Below, piece by piece: positions 50,889 to 60,861 of a stretch of 64,000 nt of DNA. The position numbers and the translations under genes are program-made. The notes under the pieces are model-generated. The model did not search any database. It saw only the letters and a list, made by a program, of their open reading frames with translations, and had not been told where the DNA came from. Numbering within the stretch: position 1 is the stretch's first letter; each line of letters opens with the position of its first letter. Origin of the DNA: Micrococcaceae bacterium Sec5.1 (lineage in GTDB: Bacteria; Actinomycetota; Actinomycetes; Actinomycetales; Micrococcaceae); contig CP143430.1 of assembly GCA_039636795.1 (NCBI GenBank), forward strand, positions 496,001 through 560,000, given 5' to 3'.

Positions 50889-53104
50889 ACTGGGGACTTT
50901 TCCGCCTGGCTGTGGCCGGCAGCCGCTCCGCCTATGGCAGGTTGACTGGAATCGCTGGAGGAGTCGCCGTCGGGGTCTGTCTTTTGTCGTTGCTCTGGGG
51001 TGGCGCCAACGGATTGCAAGCCCGGGACGACCGTGGCGCCTGGCTGCGCGAAACGGGGCATCCGTCCGTATCGGATTCGATCGATGCTTCGGGCGTTGCA
51101 GCTCCTATCCCCTTGACTCAGGAAACAGTGCTCATGCGGAGCAATGGGCTGGAGATCTTCCGGGACCAACTCATTGAGCGCCGCGATTTCGCTGCATTTC
51201 CCTCGACGACCGTGAGCATCCCGGGAATTGGTAGCCCGCCGGAATTCGGGAGCTATTACGCCTCGCCAGCGCTACAACGCCTGATCGAATCGACGCCCCG
51301 GGATCAGCTCGGAGACCGGTTTGGGGAGTTTGCCGGCGTGATCAACGACGCTGCCCTGCCGGGGCCCGATTCCCTGGTGGTCATCACGGGGGCCTCGGAG
51401 GCAGAGCTTCGAAAGAGCGGAAACGCCTCGTTGGTTTCGGACTTCACCAGCAACCCGTACGGAGGCAGCGCCGCCTCCTACACCACGGTGCTCCTTGTCG
51501 GAGCCATAGCAGTGTTCTTTCCGGTGTTGCTGTTGATCAGCATCGTCACAGATTTAGGAGCAGCGCAGCGACGCGAACGGTTTGCGACCCTGCGACTCAT
51601 TGGGGCGTCACCCGGCACGGTCTCCCGCATTGCCGCCGTCGAAATTGCCATCCCCAGCCTGATCGGTGCCGCGATAGGCCTTGCCCTGGCGGTGATGTTG
51701 ACGCCTGCCGCTGCCGAGATACCAATCAACGGCACCAGAATGTTTGACGCTGATCTGCACACAGGATGGCCGGCCAATGTTGCGGTGGTGGCTGTAGTCG
51801 TGGTGGCGTCTGCACTCGTCGCCGCCATTCGGACCGCACGCGCAGATGTTGGGCCTCTAGGGGTGACGAGGGTGGTTCACGAGAAGAAGCCAACAATTTG
51901 GCGAACAGTGCCGATGGTTATGGGGCTCGCCTTCATGACTTTGGCGGTTGTTCTCATCCGTGTTTTGAATTTTCGGCTGCCATGGCTTGAGTCCCCGCTC
52001 TTGGTGGTCGGATTCATGCTGGTTCTTGCAGGCATCGTTGTGATCGGCCCGTGGCTGACTCGAATGGTGAGCCGGATGGGCCAGCGACAGGCACGAAGCG
52101 CGGCCGCAATCGTTGCCGCAAGCCGTATTCAAAAGACTCCGGCGGCTACTTTCCGGTCCGTATCGGGGCTTGTGATTGCAGTGTTTGTTGTCTCGGTTTT
52201 CGCCGGCGCATCCAGCATCCTGGAATCCACCGAGAGTCCACAGCCGCGCCCCGGGTTGATGCAGCCCACCAGCCTCCACGCAACTGTGGGGTCTGGAGAA
52301 ACACAGGTCGGGGTAGGGAAAGCGGCTTTAGCTGCGAAGGAATTGCCCGGAATTCTCAGCGCCACCATTGGCTATGGCTCGGCTGTGCTTTCGGACCGGG
52401 GCGCCGGACCCGAGCTCTACTTCCGGGCCTCAGAAGCTCGGGCCTTGGGGTTCGAGGACATTCCAGCAGCAGAAACGGTTGCTGTGGACAGCGCCTTCCT
52501 CTACTTCTGGACAGCTCAGCCGCTGGCCTTGACAGCGGCTCCCGATGGAATCCTGGAGGGTCTTGTTCCGGTTGTCATGGTGGTGGACACGGATGGCACT
52601 CCTGAGGCCATGGACCGGGCCAGGACAGCGTTGAGCCGCTCGGGCGTCACGGCCACGCCGGCGTCCTCCCCGTCCGACTTTCACTTGCAATCATCCAAAC
52701 GCCTGATCCAAGGGCTTGCCGTGCTTGCATACCTCGGCATGTTCGTTGCAGTCGCCATCGCCGGGCTTTCCCTCGCTGTGGGGACGGCCTCGGCCATCCT
52801 GGACCGGCAAAGGGTTCTTGGGCTTATGCGCCTTATGGGGATGCCAGCATCAGTTCTGCGTCGAATCATTGCCCGGGAGGCTGCAGTTCCCCTCCTGAGC
52901 GTGCTGCTGCTTTCGATCGGCCTCGGATTCCTCACGGCCTGGCTCATGGTCACGGCAATTAACGACGCATACCAACTCTCGTGGCCGGAGCCCGGATATT
53001 TCATTGCCTTGGCGCTGAGCCTGCTCCTGGCGCTCAGCGCTGTCATCGCCACCTTTGGCCTGATCCGGCGAACTACTTCCGTTACGGCTACACGCTTCGA
53101 ATAA
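50885..53104 (+). CDS. FtsX-like ABC transporter permease
   Basis: A 739-residue permease with an N-terminal membrane segment, a large extracytoplasmic loop (about 45-190) and a first FtsX block (about 205-320). Two more membrane segments lie around 340-400, with another extracytoplasmic domain (about 440-600) and a second FtsX block (about 615-735, LMRLMGMPASVLRRIIAREA). The two four-helix FtsX units make it a single-chain permease. The export substrate is unknown. Confidence 0.9.
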   Translation: MNWGLFRLAVAGSRSAYGRLTGIAGGVAVGVCLLSLLWGGANGLQARDDRGAWLRETGHPSVSDSIDASGVAAPIPLTQETVLMRSNGLEIFRDQLIERRDFAAFPSTTVSIPGIGSPPEFGSYYASPALQRLIESTPRDQLGDRFGEFAGVINDAALPGPDSLVVITGASEAELRKSGNASLVSDFTSNPYGGSAASYTTVLLVGAIAVFFPVLLLISIVTDLGAAQRRERFATLRLIGASPGTVSRIAAVEIAIPSLIGAAIGLALAVMLTPAAAEIPINGTRMFDADLHTGWPANVAVVAVVVVASALVAAIRTARADVGPLGVTRVVHEKKPTIWRTVPMVMGLAFMTLAVVLIRVLNFRLPWLESPLLVVGFMLVLAGIVVIGPWLTRMVSRMGQRQARSAAAIVAASRIQKTPAATFRSVSGLVIAVFVVSVFAGASSILESTESPQPRPGLMQPTSLHATVGSGETQVGVGKAALAAKELPGILSATIGYGSAVLSDRGAGPELYFRASEARALGFEDIPAAETVAVDSAFLYFWTAQPLALTAAPDGILEGLVPVVMVVDTDGTPEAMDRARTALSRSGVTATPASSPSDFHLQSSKRLIQGLAVLAYLGMFVAVAIAGLSLAVGTASAILDRQRVLGLMRLMGMPASVLRRIIAREAAVPLLSVLLLSIGLGFLTAWLMVTAINDAYQLSWPEPGYFIALALSLLLALSAVIATFGLIRRTTSVTATRFE

Positions 53105-53361
53105 AAAGGCGGTTCGAAGGGAGACATCCCATGGTGTGCCTCCGTGGGTAGTTCTGCCCATGCGGATATTCGGCTTTGACTTGCGTCGGGCGGCTCAGCC
53201 TCGACTACGCTTGTCCCGGCGCAGGCGTGCCACCACCGTGGGTCGGGGGATCGACATGGTGGATTTTTTGTGTCGCCGCACTTCAGCAGGTCCCCAGCAC
53301 TGGATCGACAACCGGATATCCCCAGATACGCCGGTACTCAACACGTTTGAAAGGGCCTGTC
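53105..53361. other. Intergenic region, about 257 bp
   Basis: It lies between the exporter permease and the Pro/Gln-rich membrane protein gene, both on the plus strand. I see no gene. A T-run (GATTTTTTGTG, near 53261) and the promoter of the next gene are presumably here. Confidence 0.4.
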
Positions 53362-54645
53362 ATGAGCAACAACAATGGAGCGCCGCAGCCTCCGTACAAT
53401 CCCGACGGCGTGCCGCAGCCCCGCTACGACACCGGCCAGGAGCAGTATCGGCAGTATCAGCCGGGCCAGACGCAGTCTATGTATCAGCCGGAAGCGCAGT
53501 ACCAGCCGGAAGGGCAGTACCATCCGGAAGCGCAGGGGCAGGAGGGCCAAACTCAGGCTCTCCCCACACAGCCGGAAGTGACCCAGGCTTTCCCCGCGCA
53601 ACAATTGCCGACCCAGCAGGGTTACCCTGACGGCGAGTTCGCCGAAACGGTCCACCGCTACCCACAGACGCAGCAGGGTCAGCCCGGTTTCACCTCACCG
53701 GGCAGCGGCTACCCCGGCCAGCCTGGTTACCCCGGTCAACCTGGTTACCCTGGCCAGCCCGGCGGACCCAGCCAGGGCCCGGGTGACCACAACAAAAAGG
53801 CGCTGTTCCTGATCCTCGGCGGGGTCGCCGTCGTCGTGATCATTGCGCTGGTAGTCGTGTTCGCATGGTTGATTCCTTCGGTGACCAAGCCTGTGGCCGT
53901 AGAGAGTCCCGTGCCTTCGGCCAGTGCCTCCGACGAAGGCTCTGATGCAGCGTCCGAACCGTCCGCAGAGCCGTCTACGGAGCCGTCTGGCAATGCAACG
54001 GCCTCCTCCGAGATTCCGGAGGGTGCTATCCCGCTCCCCAGCGTGTGGGAAGAATTCGCCGGCCCAACCAATGTCCCGGCCGACGGCGATCCGCTGTTCA
54101 GCAAGTGGGTCACGGGCGAATCTTCCTTCCAGTACCTGGCCGAGTGGACCCATGACGAATCCTTCGGGATAACCAAGGACCCCACCACGGGTGAAGAAAT
54201 CCAGAAGAAGGCCCAAGGCACCGTGGAGGCGGACGGCGACGGCATTGCCCTCGCGTATGCGTTCTTCGCCGAGTCCGACGAAGGCAAGTTCGGCAAGGAT
54301 CCGAAAGAGATCAAGGCCGCGATCGAGGACATCGAGGCCCGGTACAAGGGCATGACCGCCACGGAACTGCCCCAGAACCTGGTGGGCCACAAGTGCACCT
54401 CGGACTTCAAGACCTCGATGCCAGAAATCCGCGAGTTCCGCCGGGGCGCAGCAGTGGTCATTGGCTTCACCTGCACCAACGCGCGTGGCGAAGAAATCCA
54501 GGCAGTCAACCTGTTCTCGGTGACCCCGTGGGGAACGCCGCAGATGCTCGGCGTTAGCGGGCACAAGACCTACTGGGATGCCCACCCCGGCCTGATGGAG
54601 CAGCTCGCCAACTCGTACCGCATCAACAAGTGGAAGATGGTCTAG
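53362..54645 (+). CDS. One-pass membrane protein with YQPEGQY/PGQPGYPG repeats
   Basis: A 427-residue protein whose start at 53362 (MSNNNGAPQP) follows AAAGGGCC. Residues 1-140 are Pro/Gln/Tyr-rich and disordered, with repeats of YQPE and YPGQPG. One membrane segment (about 150-172, LFLILGGVAVVVIIALVVVF) follows, then a Ser/Glu/Pro linker and an extracytoplasmic domain of about 210 residues containing two cysteines. The layout resembles actinobacterial cell-envelope proteins with cytoplasmic proline-rich tails. The function is unknown. Confidence 0.75.
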   Translation: MSNNNGAPQPPYNPDGVPQPRYDTGQEQYRQYQPGQTQSMYQPEAQYQPEGQYHPEAQGQEGQTQALPTQPEVTQAFPAQQLPTQQGYPDGEFAETVHRYPQTQQGQPGFTSPGSGYPGQPGYPGQPGYPGQPGGPSQGPGDHNKKALFLILGGVAVVVIIALVVVFAWLIPSVTKPVAVESPVPSASASDEGSDAASEPSAEPSTEPSGNATASSEIPEGAIPLPSVWEEFAGPTNVPADGDPLFSKWVTGESSFQYLAEWTHDESFGITKDPTTGEEIQKKAQGTVEADGDGIALAYAFFAESDEGKFGKDPKEIKAAIEDIEARYKGMTATELPQNLVGHKCTSDFKTSMPEIREFRRGAAVVIGFTCTNARGEEIQAVNLFSVTPWGTPQMLGVSGHKTYWDAHPGLMEQLANSYRINKWKMV

Positions 54646-54690
54646 GCGCCCGGGCAAAGAGGCCAGGACGGGCAGGGCTAAAGTTGAGGG

Positions 54691-55416
54691 GTGACTGACC
54701 TTCCCCCCAACACAGCCCTGCCCACCCCTGCCCCCACGTCAGCAGAAGCTGACGGAACGGCGGAAGTTGACGGGACCACGGCAGAAGGCGGGGCTGAAGC
54801 AAAGCCGGAGGTCGGCGTCGGGCCTTGGGAAGGCGAGTGGCCGGTAGGCGAGCACTGGGACCCGGACCTGCTCAGGGACGGCGACCGCCGCAACGTGGTG
54901 GACCAGTACAGGTATTGGAAGCACGACGCGATCGTCGCAGACCTGGATTCCAAGCGGCACGAATTCCATATCGCCATCGAGAACTGGCAGCACGACCTCA
55001 ACATCGGAACGGTTGTGCGCACAGCGAATGCGTTCCTCGCCAAAGAGGTCCATATCATCGGTCGACGGCGGTGGAACCGTCGCGGGGCTATGGTCACCGA
55101 CCGCTACCAGCACGTCCGCCACCACCCCACTGTTGAGGAGTTTGTTCAGTGGGCGCAGGGGGAGGGGCTGGCCGTGATCGGCATCGATATCTTCCCGGAT
55201 TCCGTGCCGCTGGAGACCTACGACCTCCCGGAAAAGTGCGTCCTGGTCTTCGGGCAGGAAGGCCCAGGCCTAACACCCGAGGTGCACGAGGCCGCTGTTG
55301 CTACGTTGTCCATTGAGCAGTTCGGCTCCACGCGTTCCATGAATGCTGCCTCCGCTGCGGCGATCGCGATGCACGCATGGGTTCGCCGGCACGTGTTCCA
55401 GCAGCCGGTCGCCTAG
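54691..55416 (+). CDS. TrmH/SpoU family RNA 2'-O-methyltransferase
   Basis: A 241-residue SPOUT methyltransferase. Residues 1-45 are a Pro/Ala/Glu-rich tail. The knotted domain shows motif 1 NIGTVVRTANAF, motif 2 CVLVFGQEGPGLTPEV and motif 3 IEQFGSTRSMNAASAAAIAM. It transfers methyl from SAM to a ribose 2'-OH in tRNA or rRNA; which site cannot be told from sequence. A 47-bp palindrome begins 15 bases after its stop. Confidence 0.9.
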   Translation: MTDLPPNTALPTPAPTSAEADGTAEVDGTTAEGGAEAKPEVGVGPWEGEWPVGEHWDPDLLRDGDRRNVVDQYRYWKHDAIVADLDSKRHEFHIAIENWQHDLNIGTVVRTANAFLAKEVHIIGRRRWNRRGAMVTDRYQHVRHHPTVEEFVQWAQGEGLAVIGIDIFPDSVPLETYDLPEKCVLVFGQEGPGLTPEVHEAAVATLSIEQFGSTRSMNAASAAAIAMHAWVRRHVFQQPVA

Positions 55417-55430
55417 TCTCTCCGCCGAGG

Positions 55431-55477
55431 TGGCATTTAAACCCCATGTTTGTCTGCAACATCGGGTTTAAATGCCA
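55431..55477. repeat. 47-bp palindrome, copy A (left of the DUF559-like gene)
   Basis: TGGCATTTAAACCC (55431-55444) pairs perfectly with GGGTTTAAATGCCA (55464-55477). After one mismatch ATGTT/AACAT extends the stem. It is preceded by CCGCCGAGG. Copy B has the same length, flank and outer sequence. No T-run follows, so it is not a canonical terminator, although it sits directly after trmH. Confidence 0.9.
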
Positions 55478-55550
55478 ACTCGCGCATGCTCCAACGGGAG
55501 GCCCTGTGGATAACTCCCAAGGCGGTCCGGTGAACAGGTCAGAATGGGGA

Positions 55551-56483
55551 ATGCGCAGGACAAGTCTTCCGGAGTATCTGACCACGGGTTCGTTTTCCTT
55601 GCGCGCATCGGACAAAGCCGGAGTGCCCAGAAAGCGGGCAGCCGCAAAGGACTTGGTCACAGTCTCCCGTGGAATTAGGGTGCCGGTCGCGTCTGATGCT
55701 TCCGGCGCTTCGGCATTGCGCGCTTACACGGATTTGGATGATTCCTCCATCCTCGTCTCGCTCTCGGCCGCACGGATTTGGGGTGTGCCGTTGCCGTCCA
55801 GCCGTAGCGGAGATTGGCGCATTCACTTGGCGCGGCGGCGGGGGTTCAGCTTTCCCCGGAGAGTCAACGTGTCCGGACACCTCCTTACTTTCCTTCCGGA
55901 GGAGACGATTGAGTACGACGGCGTTAGGGTCACCTCGCCCGCACGAACGTGGTTGGACTTGGCGTCGATGATGACCATGGAAGACCTCGTTGCAGCAGGC
56001 GACGCCCTTGTGTGTTCCCACGATCCTCGGTTTCCAGTTCCGAAAGAAGCCCTATGCACCATTGACGAGTTGAGGGAGATTACCGATCGCCACCCTGGAA
56101 TGCGTGGTGTGAGTACTGCCCGGGCTGCCCTGGACCTGATTCGTGTTGGTGCCGATTCCGCTCCGGAAACGTATATGCGACTGGCCCTGGTCAACGCCAA
56201 CCTGCCAGAACCCGCGCTCAACCTCGTCGTCCCAGATTCTTTGGGACGCCCTGCCCTATGGCCCGACGCAGGATACGAGGACTGGAAGGTTTCCCTGCAG
56301 TACGACGGCCGGCACCATGGCGACGGTCAACAGCACCTGCGGGACATCGAGCGGCAAGAGAAGTCCCTTGCCCTGGGCTGGCTGGAAGTCCGGATTTCCA
56401 AGCACGACCTCCAAGGCGAGCGGCCCGGCGTCGTACATAAAGTCCGTCGTGCGCTCCAAAGCCGGGGGTGGACGCCGAGGTGA
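55551..56483 (+). CDS. DUF559/AbiEi-like protein with putative endonuclease-fold C-terminus
   Basis: A 310-residue protein (start MRRTSLPEYL at 55551; GTG 55530 is an alternative). The N-terminal half has an AbiEi/type IV toxin-antitoxin-like winged-helix appearance (LVTVSRGIRVPV, LSAARIWGVPLP). The C-terminus resembles PD-(D/E)xK/DUF559 proteins: PDAGYEDWKVSLQYDGRHH, then LGWLEVRISKHDL. Asp and Glu sit in roughly the order expected for a very-short-patch-like nuclease. The family is widespread in Actinobacteria and without assigned function. The gene is bracketed by two 47-bp palindromes, the right one containing its stop codon. Confidence 0.72.
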   Translation: MRRTSLPEYLTTGSFSLRASDKAGVPRKRAAAKDLVTVSRGIRVPVASDASGASALRAYTDLDDSSILVSLSAARIWGVPLPSSRSGDWRIHLARRRGFSFPRRVNVSGHLLTFLPEETIEYDGVRVTSPARTWLDLASMMTMEDLVAAGDALVCSHDPRFPVPKEALCTIDELREITDRHPGMRGVSTARAALDLIRVGADSAPETYMRLALVNANLPEPALNLVVPDSLGRPALWPDAGYEDWKVSLQYDGRHHGDGQQHLRDIERQEKSLALGWLEVRISKHDLQGERPGVVHKVRRALQSRGWTPR

Positions 56484-56527
56484 CATTTGAAACCGATGTT
56501 GTGCAGCAACATGGGTGTTAAATGCCA
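56481..56527. repeat. 47-bp palindrome, copy B (right of the DUF559-like gene)
   Basis: TGACATTTGAAACC, then ATGTT and AACAT around a short loop, then TGTTAAATGCCA. It has the same 47-bp length and the same preceding CGCCGAGG as copy A, with about three quarters of positions identical. The outer stem is less perfect than in copy A. The first three bases are the TGA stop codon of the DUF559-like gene. Confidence 0.85.
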
Positions 56528-56661
56528 ACCCGGCGGAAGTGTTAAGAGCTCCAGTGACCCGAAACACGGCGTCCCGGCGGATATCGCTAGGATGGGAGCT
56601 AGCCGTAAGCGGTCTACTCCAGGGTTACCAACCCACAGACGAATTCAGCATAGGAGTCACC

Positions 56662-57680
<1,019 letters not shown>

Positions 57681-57681
<1 letters not shown>

Positions 57682-58103
57682 TGTCCGACGAATTCCGGAA
57701 GAACCTGATGGGGCCGGAGCCCACGCTCCTGCCCGCCGAAACCGAGGTCTACCAGCACCTGGCTCTCGGCAAGGAAGCGCTGGACCTCGTGGAGAAGAAC
57801 CCCACGTCGTCTCTTCTCTGGGCAATCCTCGCCGAGGAAGCCTGGGCCGAGGGCCGGACCATCGACTCCTACGCCTACGCCCGCGTGGGCTACCACCGGG
57901 GACTGGACTCACTGCGCCGCAACGGATGGCGCGGTGTGGGACCGATCCCGTGGGAGCACGAGCCCAACCAGGGCTTCCTGCGCGCGCTCTACGCACTGGG
58001 TCGTGCCGCCGCTGCCATCGGCGAACCCGAAGAGCCCGAGCGGATCGAGAAGTTCCTGAACGACTCAGACCCGAAGGCCAAGGCAGCGATCGAGGCCAGC
58101 TAA
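57681..58103 (+). CDS. DUF3151 family protein
   Basis: A 140-residue protein matching DUF3151, an actinobacterial family of unknown function found next to fbaA and purA. Typical stretches are LGPEPTLLP-like MGPEPTLLP, LLWAILAEEAW and YHRGLDSLRRNGWRG, then EHEPNQGFLRALYALG. It is all-helical, TPR-like in appearance and cytoplasmic. It overlaps fbaA by one base, so it is co-translated with it. Confidence 0.9.
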
Positions 58104-58119
58104 AGCCTGCGCTGCTAAA

Positions 58120-58170
58120 GCAAACGACGACGGCGGCCCTCACCAAAAGGTGGGGGCCGCCGTCGTTTGC
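58120..58170. terminator. Strong bidirectional terminator
   Basis: GCAAACGACG, followed by GCGGCC-type bases, pairs with GGCCGCCGTCGTTTGC to form a stem of more than 15 bp with one 3-base bulge and a CACCAAAAGGTG top. It lies between the plus-strand DUF3151 gene and the convergent minus-strand gene at 58199, so it can serve both. Confidence 0.9.
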
Positions 58171-58198
58171 TCGTTGCGGACTGCAACGAAGGGGGAGA

Positions 58199-58831
58199 CT
58201 AAGCCTTGCGCGGGATGCCCGTGCGCGCCATTGCCTCGGCATAGGCGCCGTGGATGGCGTCCAGGTATTCCTGCTGGCGCGCGGGTGTGCCTGCGAAGGA
58301 GCGGCCACCCAGGGAACGGACCTTGAAGGTCTTGAAACCGCGGCGGGCGATGCTGGCAGGAGCGGCCTTCATCAATTGGTCAGCAAGGCGGTGTGCTTCA
58401 TTGCCGTGTGCCACAAGGGCGGAGGTGCGCGGCAGGATCGCGAGCAAGCGCAGGAGCGGCTTCAGGCCTTCGGTGATGTTGGCCGGCGTCAGCTTGCCCG
58501 GTTCCTCGTTGGGCTCGATCCACGGGTACGCGTTCCACGGCATCATGAGCTCCGGGCGGAGACCCAGCTGCCACTGCATGCCGAGCATGCGGGTGGCTGC
58601 TTCTTCGTCACCCGGGTTGATGAAACCTTCGCCGGAGTTGGTGCGCTGATTGGAGAAAAGGCTGACGATGCGGCAGTCATCCATGCTGTGGGCGGGGTCG
58701 ATGTAGAGGACCTCGCTGCCCGGCTTCTGCTCCTTGATGGAGTCGCACAGCTCGTTGACCTCGGCGATGTGCGGTTCGTAGCGGCGGTTCCAGAGGATTT
58801 CTTCGGGTGATTCAGTCGCCAGTTCTTGCAT
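58199..58831 (-). CDS. Uracil-DNA glycosylase-like superfamily protein
   Basis: A 210-residue protein. The segments RIVSLFSNQR, ATRMLGMQWQLGLRPELMMP, WNAYPW and ALVAHGNEAHRLADQL resemble an actinobacterial branch of the uracil-DNA glycosylase fold (a MPWNAYPW-like core strand). The classical GQDPYH or GEAPG motif is not visible, so activity is uncertain. Substrate binding of another kind is possible. It is transcribed alone, and the start at 58831 follows AGGAGACC. Confidence 0.6.
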   Translation of the reverse strand: MQELATESPEEILWNRRYEPHIAEVNELCDSIKEQKPGSEVLYIDPAHSMDDCRIVSLFSNQRTNSGEGFINPGDEEAATRMLGMQWQLGLRPELMMPWNAYPWIEPNEEPGKLTPANITEGLKPLLRLLAILPRTSALVAHGNEAHRLADQLMKAAPASIARRGFKTFKVRSLGGRSFAGTPARQQEYLDAIHGAYAEAMARTGIPRKA

Positions 58832-59055
58832 CAGGGGTTTGGTCTCCTAGGTGTTACTGCGCGCACCTTTCCAAGGGGCCGCGGGCATGCCGCTGCCGAA
58901 CCTCAAAGGGTGCTGTTGGGGGCTAACTAACCTTACCGGACTATGGGCGCTGCAGCACCCTGTTTCGGCGCGCCCCCAAATGAGACGCGGCGTGTTGCCC
59001 GGCATCGTGGCGGACGTCTCCACGGTGGGGCGCGAATTCCGGCATGATTTGCGAT
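58832..59055. other. Intergenic divergent region, about 224 bp
   Basis: It separates the minus-strand glycosylase-like gene from the plus-strand TfoX-like gene and must carry both promoters. No repeat or gene was seen. Confidence 0.4.
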
Positions 59056-59394
59056 ATGGAGAGACGAGAATCATCCGCTGCCGCTATTTCCGCTTTCGAA
59101 GACTTGGGGGCCGATCTGGCCTCGGTGGGTGTGGTGATGGGCAAGATGTTCGGTGCCAGCTCACTGTTGCTGAACAAGAAGGCTCTGGCCTGCCTGAACG
59201 GGGACAAGGTTGCCTTCAAATTGGGTAAGGACACACCGGAACATGCGCGAGCCCTGGCCCTCCCTGGCGCTGAACTGTTCGATCCCTCGGGAATGAACCG
59301 CCCGTTCAAAGACTGGGTGGAGCTCCCGTTGTCCTCACAGTCACAGTGGCCTACCTTCGCCGAAGCGGCGCTGCAATCCGCCGCAGGCAAGTAA
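59056..59394 (+). CDS. TfoX N-terminal domain-like protein
   Basis: A 112-residue protein resembling the TfoX/Sxy N-terminal domain: GKMFGASSLLLNKKALACLN, then KVAFKL, ALALPGAELFDPSG and KDWVELP. Stand-alone copies are common in Actinobacteria and are not known to control competence there. The start at 59056 (MERRESS) or an ATG four codons earlier are equally supported. Confidence 0.75.
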   Translation: MERRESSAAAISAFEDLGADLASVGVVMGKMFGASSLLLNKKALACLNGDKVAFKLGKDTPEHARALALPGAELFDPSGMNRPFKDWVELPLSSQSQWPTFAEAALQSAAGK

Positions 59395-59583
59395 AGCACC
59401 TTCCGTGCTTCGCGCCGGCGTCGAGCCTGAACATTAACCCATTTGTGCAGGTCAAAGCCGTTGACTTTGATTTGCGCAGATGATGAATTGGGCTATTGGT
59501 TTTGGGGAACCTGTTCTGGAACCCCCGAATCCAGGCATCGGTCTTAGACAGCATCGTTCGCATCATCTACCTCGGGGGTAAAC
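59395..59583. promoter_or_regulatory. Upstream region of the SipW operon
   Basis: A 189-bp region containing TTGACT (59460-59465), a possible -35, with ATGAAT about 16 bp downstream. CGGGGGTAA lies just before the GTG start at 59584 as a ribosome site. Promoter assignment is tentative. Confidence 0.35.
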
Positions 59584-60198
59584 GTGGTTGCATCAACAGA
59601 AGCGTCACCAGAATCAGGGCAGCGTCCCGGCAAAGCTCCAAAAGTCCGCGCAATCCTGGCAGGTGGCCTGGTCCTCGGAGTGGGTGCGGCGATCACCTTG
59701 GCCGCATGGAACAGCTCCGAGTTTGCCAAAGGCACCTTCACAGCAGGCTCCTTCAATCTCCAGGGAAGCATCAACGGAACCACGTTTACTGATAATCCGG
59801 TGGACTCACCGGCCACGTTGGCGTTCACTACCAACCCCACAAACCTTTCGCCGGGCGACGTCGTAGCCGCTCCGTTCGCTGTCAGGTTGGACGCGGCGTC
59901 AAGCTACGACGCCACGGTGACCATCTCCACGCAAGGATCCACGGGGTCCGTGGCAGGCCTGACGTACGAGCTCACACAGACTGATGCTTTTGGTTGCACG
60001 GAAGCTGTCACGGACACGTTGGTGGCGGCCGGGCAAACGCTGGGGACGACGCCGACAAGCATCACCTTTCCCTTGACTCAAGGAGCCGGCACTGACCCCG
60101 GAGCCCCCGTAAACCTTTGCTTCGCGGTGACCGCCGGGGCAGTTGTCCAAGCCCAAACCGGGTCCACCACGTGGGAATTCGCCGCACAGTCGCAGTGA
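59584..60198 (+). CDS. SipW-type alternate-signal exported protein 1
   Basis: A 204-residue exported protein with GTG start. After 22 polar residues comes a hydrophobic segment ending ITLAAWNSSEFAKGTFTAGS. The W-x-x-S-(E/D)-F-x-x-G-(T/S)-F motif is shared by all three predicted substrates of this operon and is typical of signal peptides cleaved by SipW-type peptidases. The mature part is Thr/Ser/Gly-rich and beta-strand-rich, with two cysteines (FGCTE, NLCF) that may pair, like TasA/camelysin-type surface proteins. It is first of five coupled genes. Confidence 0.8.
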   Translation: MVASTEASPESGQRPGKAPKVRAILAGGLVLGVGAAITLAAWNSSEFAKGTFTAGSFNLQGSINGTTFTDNPVDSPATLAFTTNPTNLSPGDVVAAPFAVRLDAASSYDATVTISTQGSTGSVAGLTYELTQTDAFGCTEAVTDTLVAAGQTLGTTPTSITFPLTQGAGTDPGAPVNLCFAVTAGAVVQAQTGSTTWEFAAQSQ

Positions 60199-60201
60199 TC
60201 C

Positions 60202-60861
60202 ATGGGTCATCGACGAGCAAAAACCAAGCGCGGTGTAGTTTTCCTTCGGTTCCGTGCGCTCCTCGCAGGGGCATTGGCACTGGGGCTCGGCGGCTCCGTC
60301 ACCCTCGCTTCCTGGACTGACAGCGACTTCGCCAGGGGGTCATTCGGAACCAGTTTTTTCCAGACTGAATCCAATGTCACCAAGCCCTATGACGCCTCGG
60401 GTGCCTGGAGCACCAACGACGTTTCACCCGGCGCCACGTTGGTGTTCGATGCTAGCGCCATGAGCCCGGGCACCGTGTTATATGCGCCGTTTGCCATCAG
60501 GACCAAGGCAACATCCGTTGCCGGCGAGGTGGTGCTCGGGATTCCCGTGGTGACCAGCAGCGGAACCGGGGTCTCAGATCTTGGTGCTGCCCTGCGGTAT
60601 CGGGTAGTCCGATCGGCTACATGCCAGATGTCGTCGTTCGCGGGGAGCCCGAATTTTGTTGTGGGAAGCGATGGCGTTAAGCCCTTGACCGTGGGCCAGG
60701 CCGTCGGCGTCGTAAATCCGCTGGCGGCGGCCACGGCGACCCTGCCGGGGGCAGCAACGGAATTCTGCTTTGAAGTGTCGCTTCCGGCAGGGGCAAACAA
60801 TGCGCTGCAGGGCCAGACGGCAACCGCGACCTGGCAGTTCACTGCCACCTCAAGCTCATGA
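60202..60861 (+). CDS. SipW-type alternate-signal exported protein 2
   Basis: A 219-residue paralogue of the preceding protein. Its signal segment ends VTLASWTDSDFARGSFGTSF, the same tryptophan motif. The mature region again holds two cysteines (SATCQMS, EFCFE) and ends in a strand TATWQFTA, matching TTWEFAA in protein 1. It starts 3 bp after the previous stop and overlaps sipW by four bases. It is probably a second fibre or surface subunit. Confidence 0.8.
   Translation: MGHRRAKTKRGVVFLRFRALLAGALALGLGGSVTLASWTDSDFARGSFGTSFFQTESNVTKPYDASGAWSTNDVSPGATLVFDASAMSPGTVLYAPFAIRTKATSVAGEVVLGIPVVTSSGTGVSDLGAALRYRVVRSATCQMSSFAGSPNFVVGSDGVKPLTVGQAVGVVNPLAAATATLPGAATEFCFEVSLPAGANNALQGQTATATWQFTATSSS

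Noticed and set aside
55431..55477. The left 47-bp palindrome as an ordinary trmH terminator
   Set aside because: It lacks a T-run and has a same-length copy with the same flank on the other side of the next gene, so it is better treated as a repeat element, though it may also slow polymerase.
55377..55550. An N-terminal extension of the DUF559-like protein through the palindrome
   Set aside because: The extension would translate the hairpin, and the residues have no family similarity. A start at 55551 is more reasonable.
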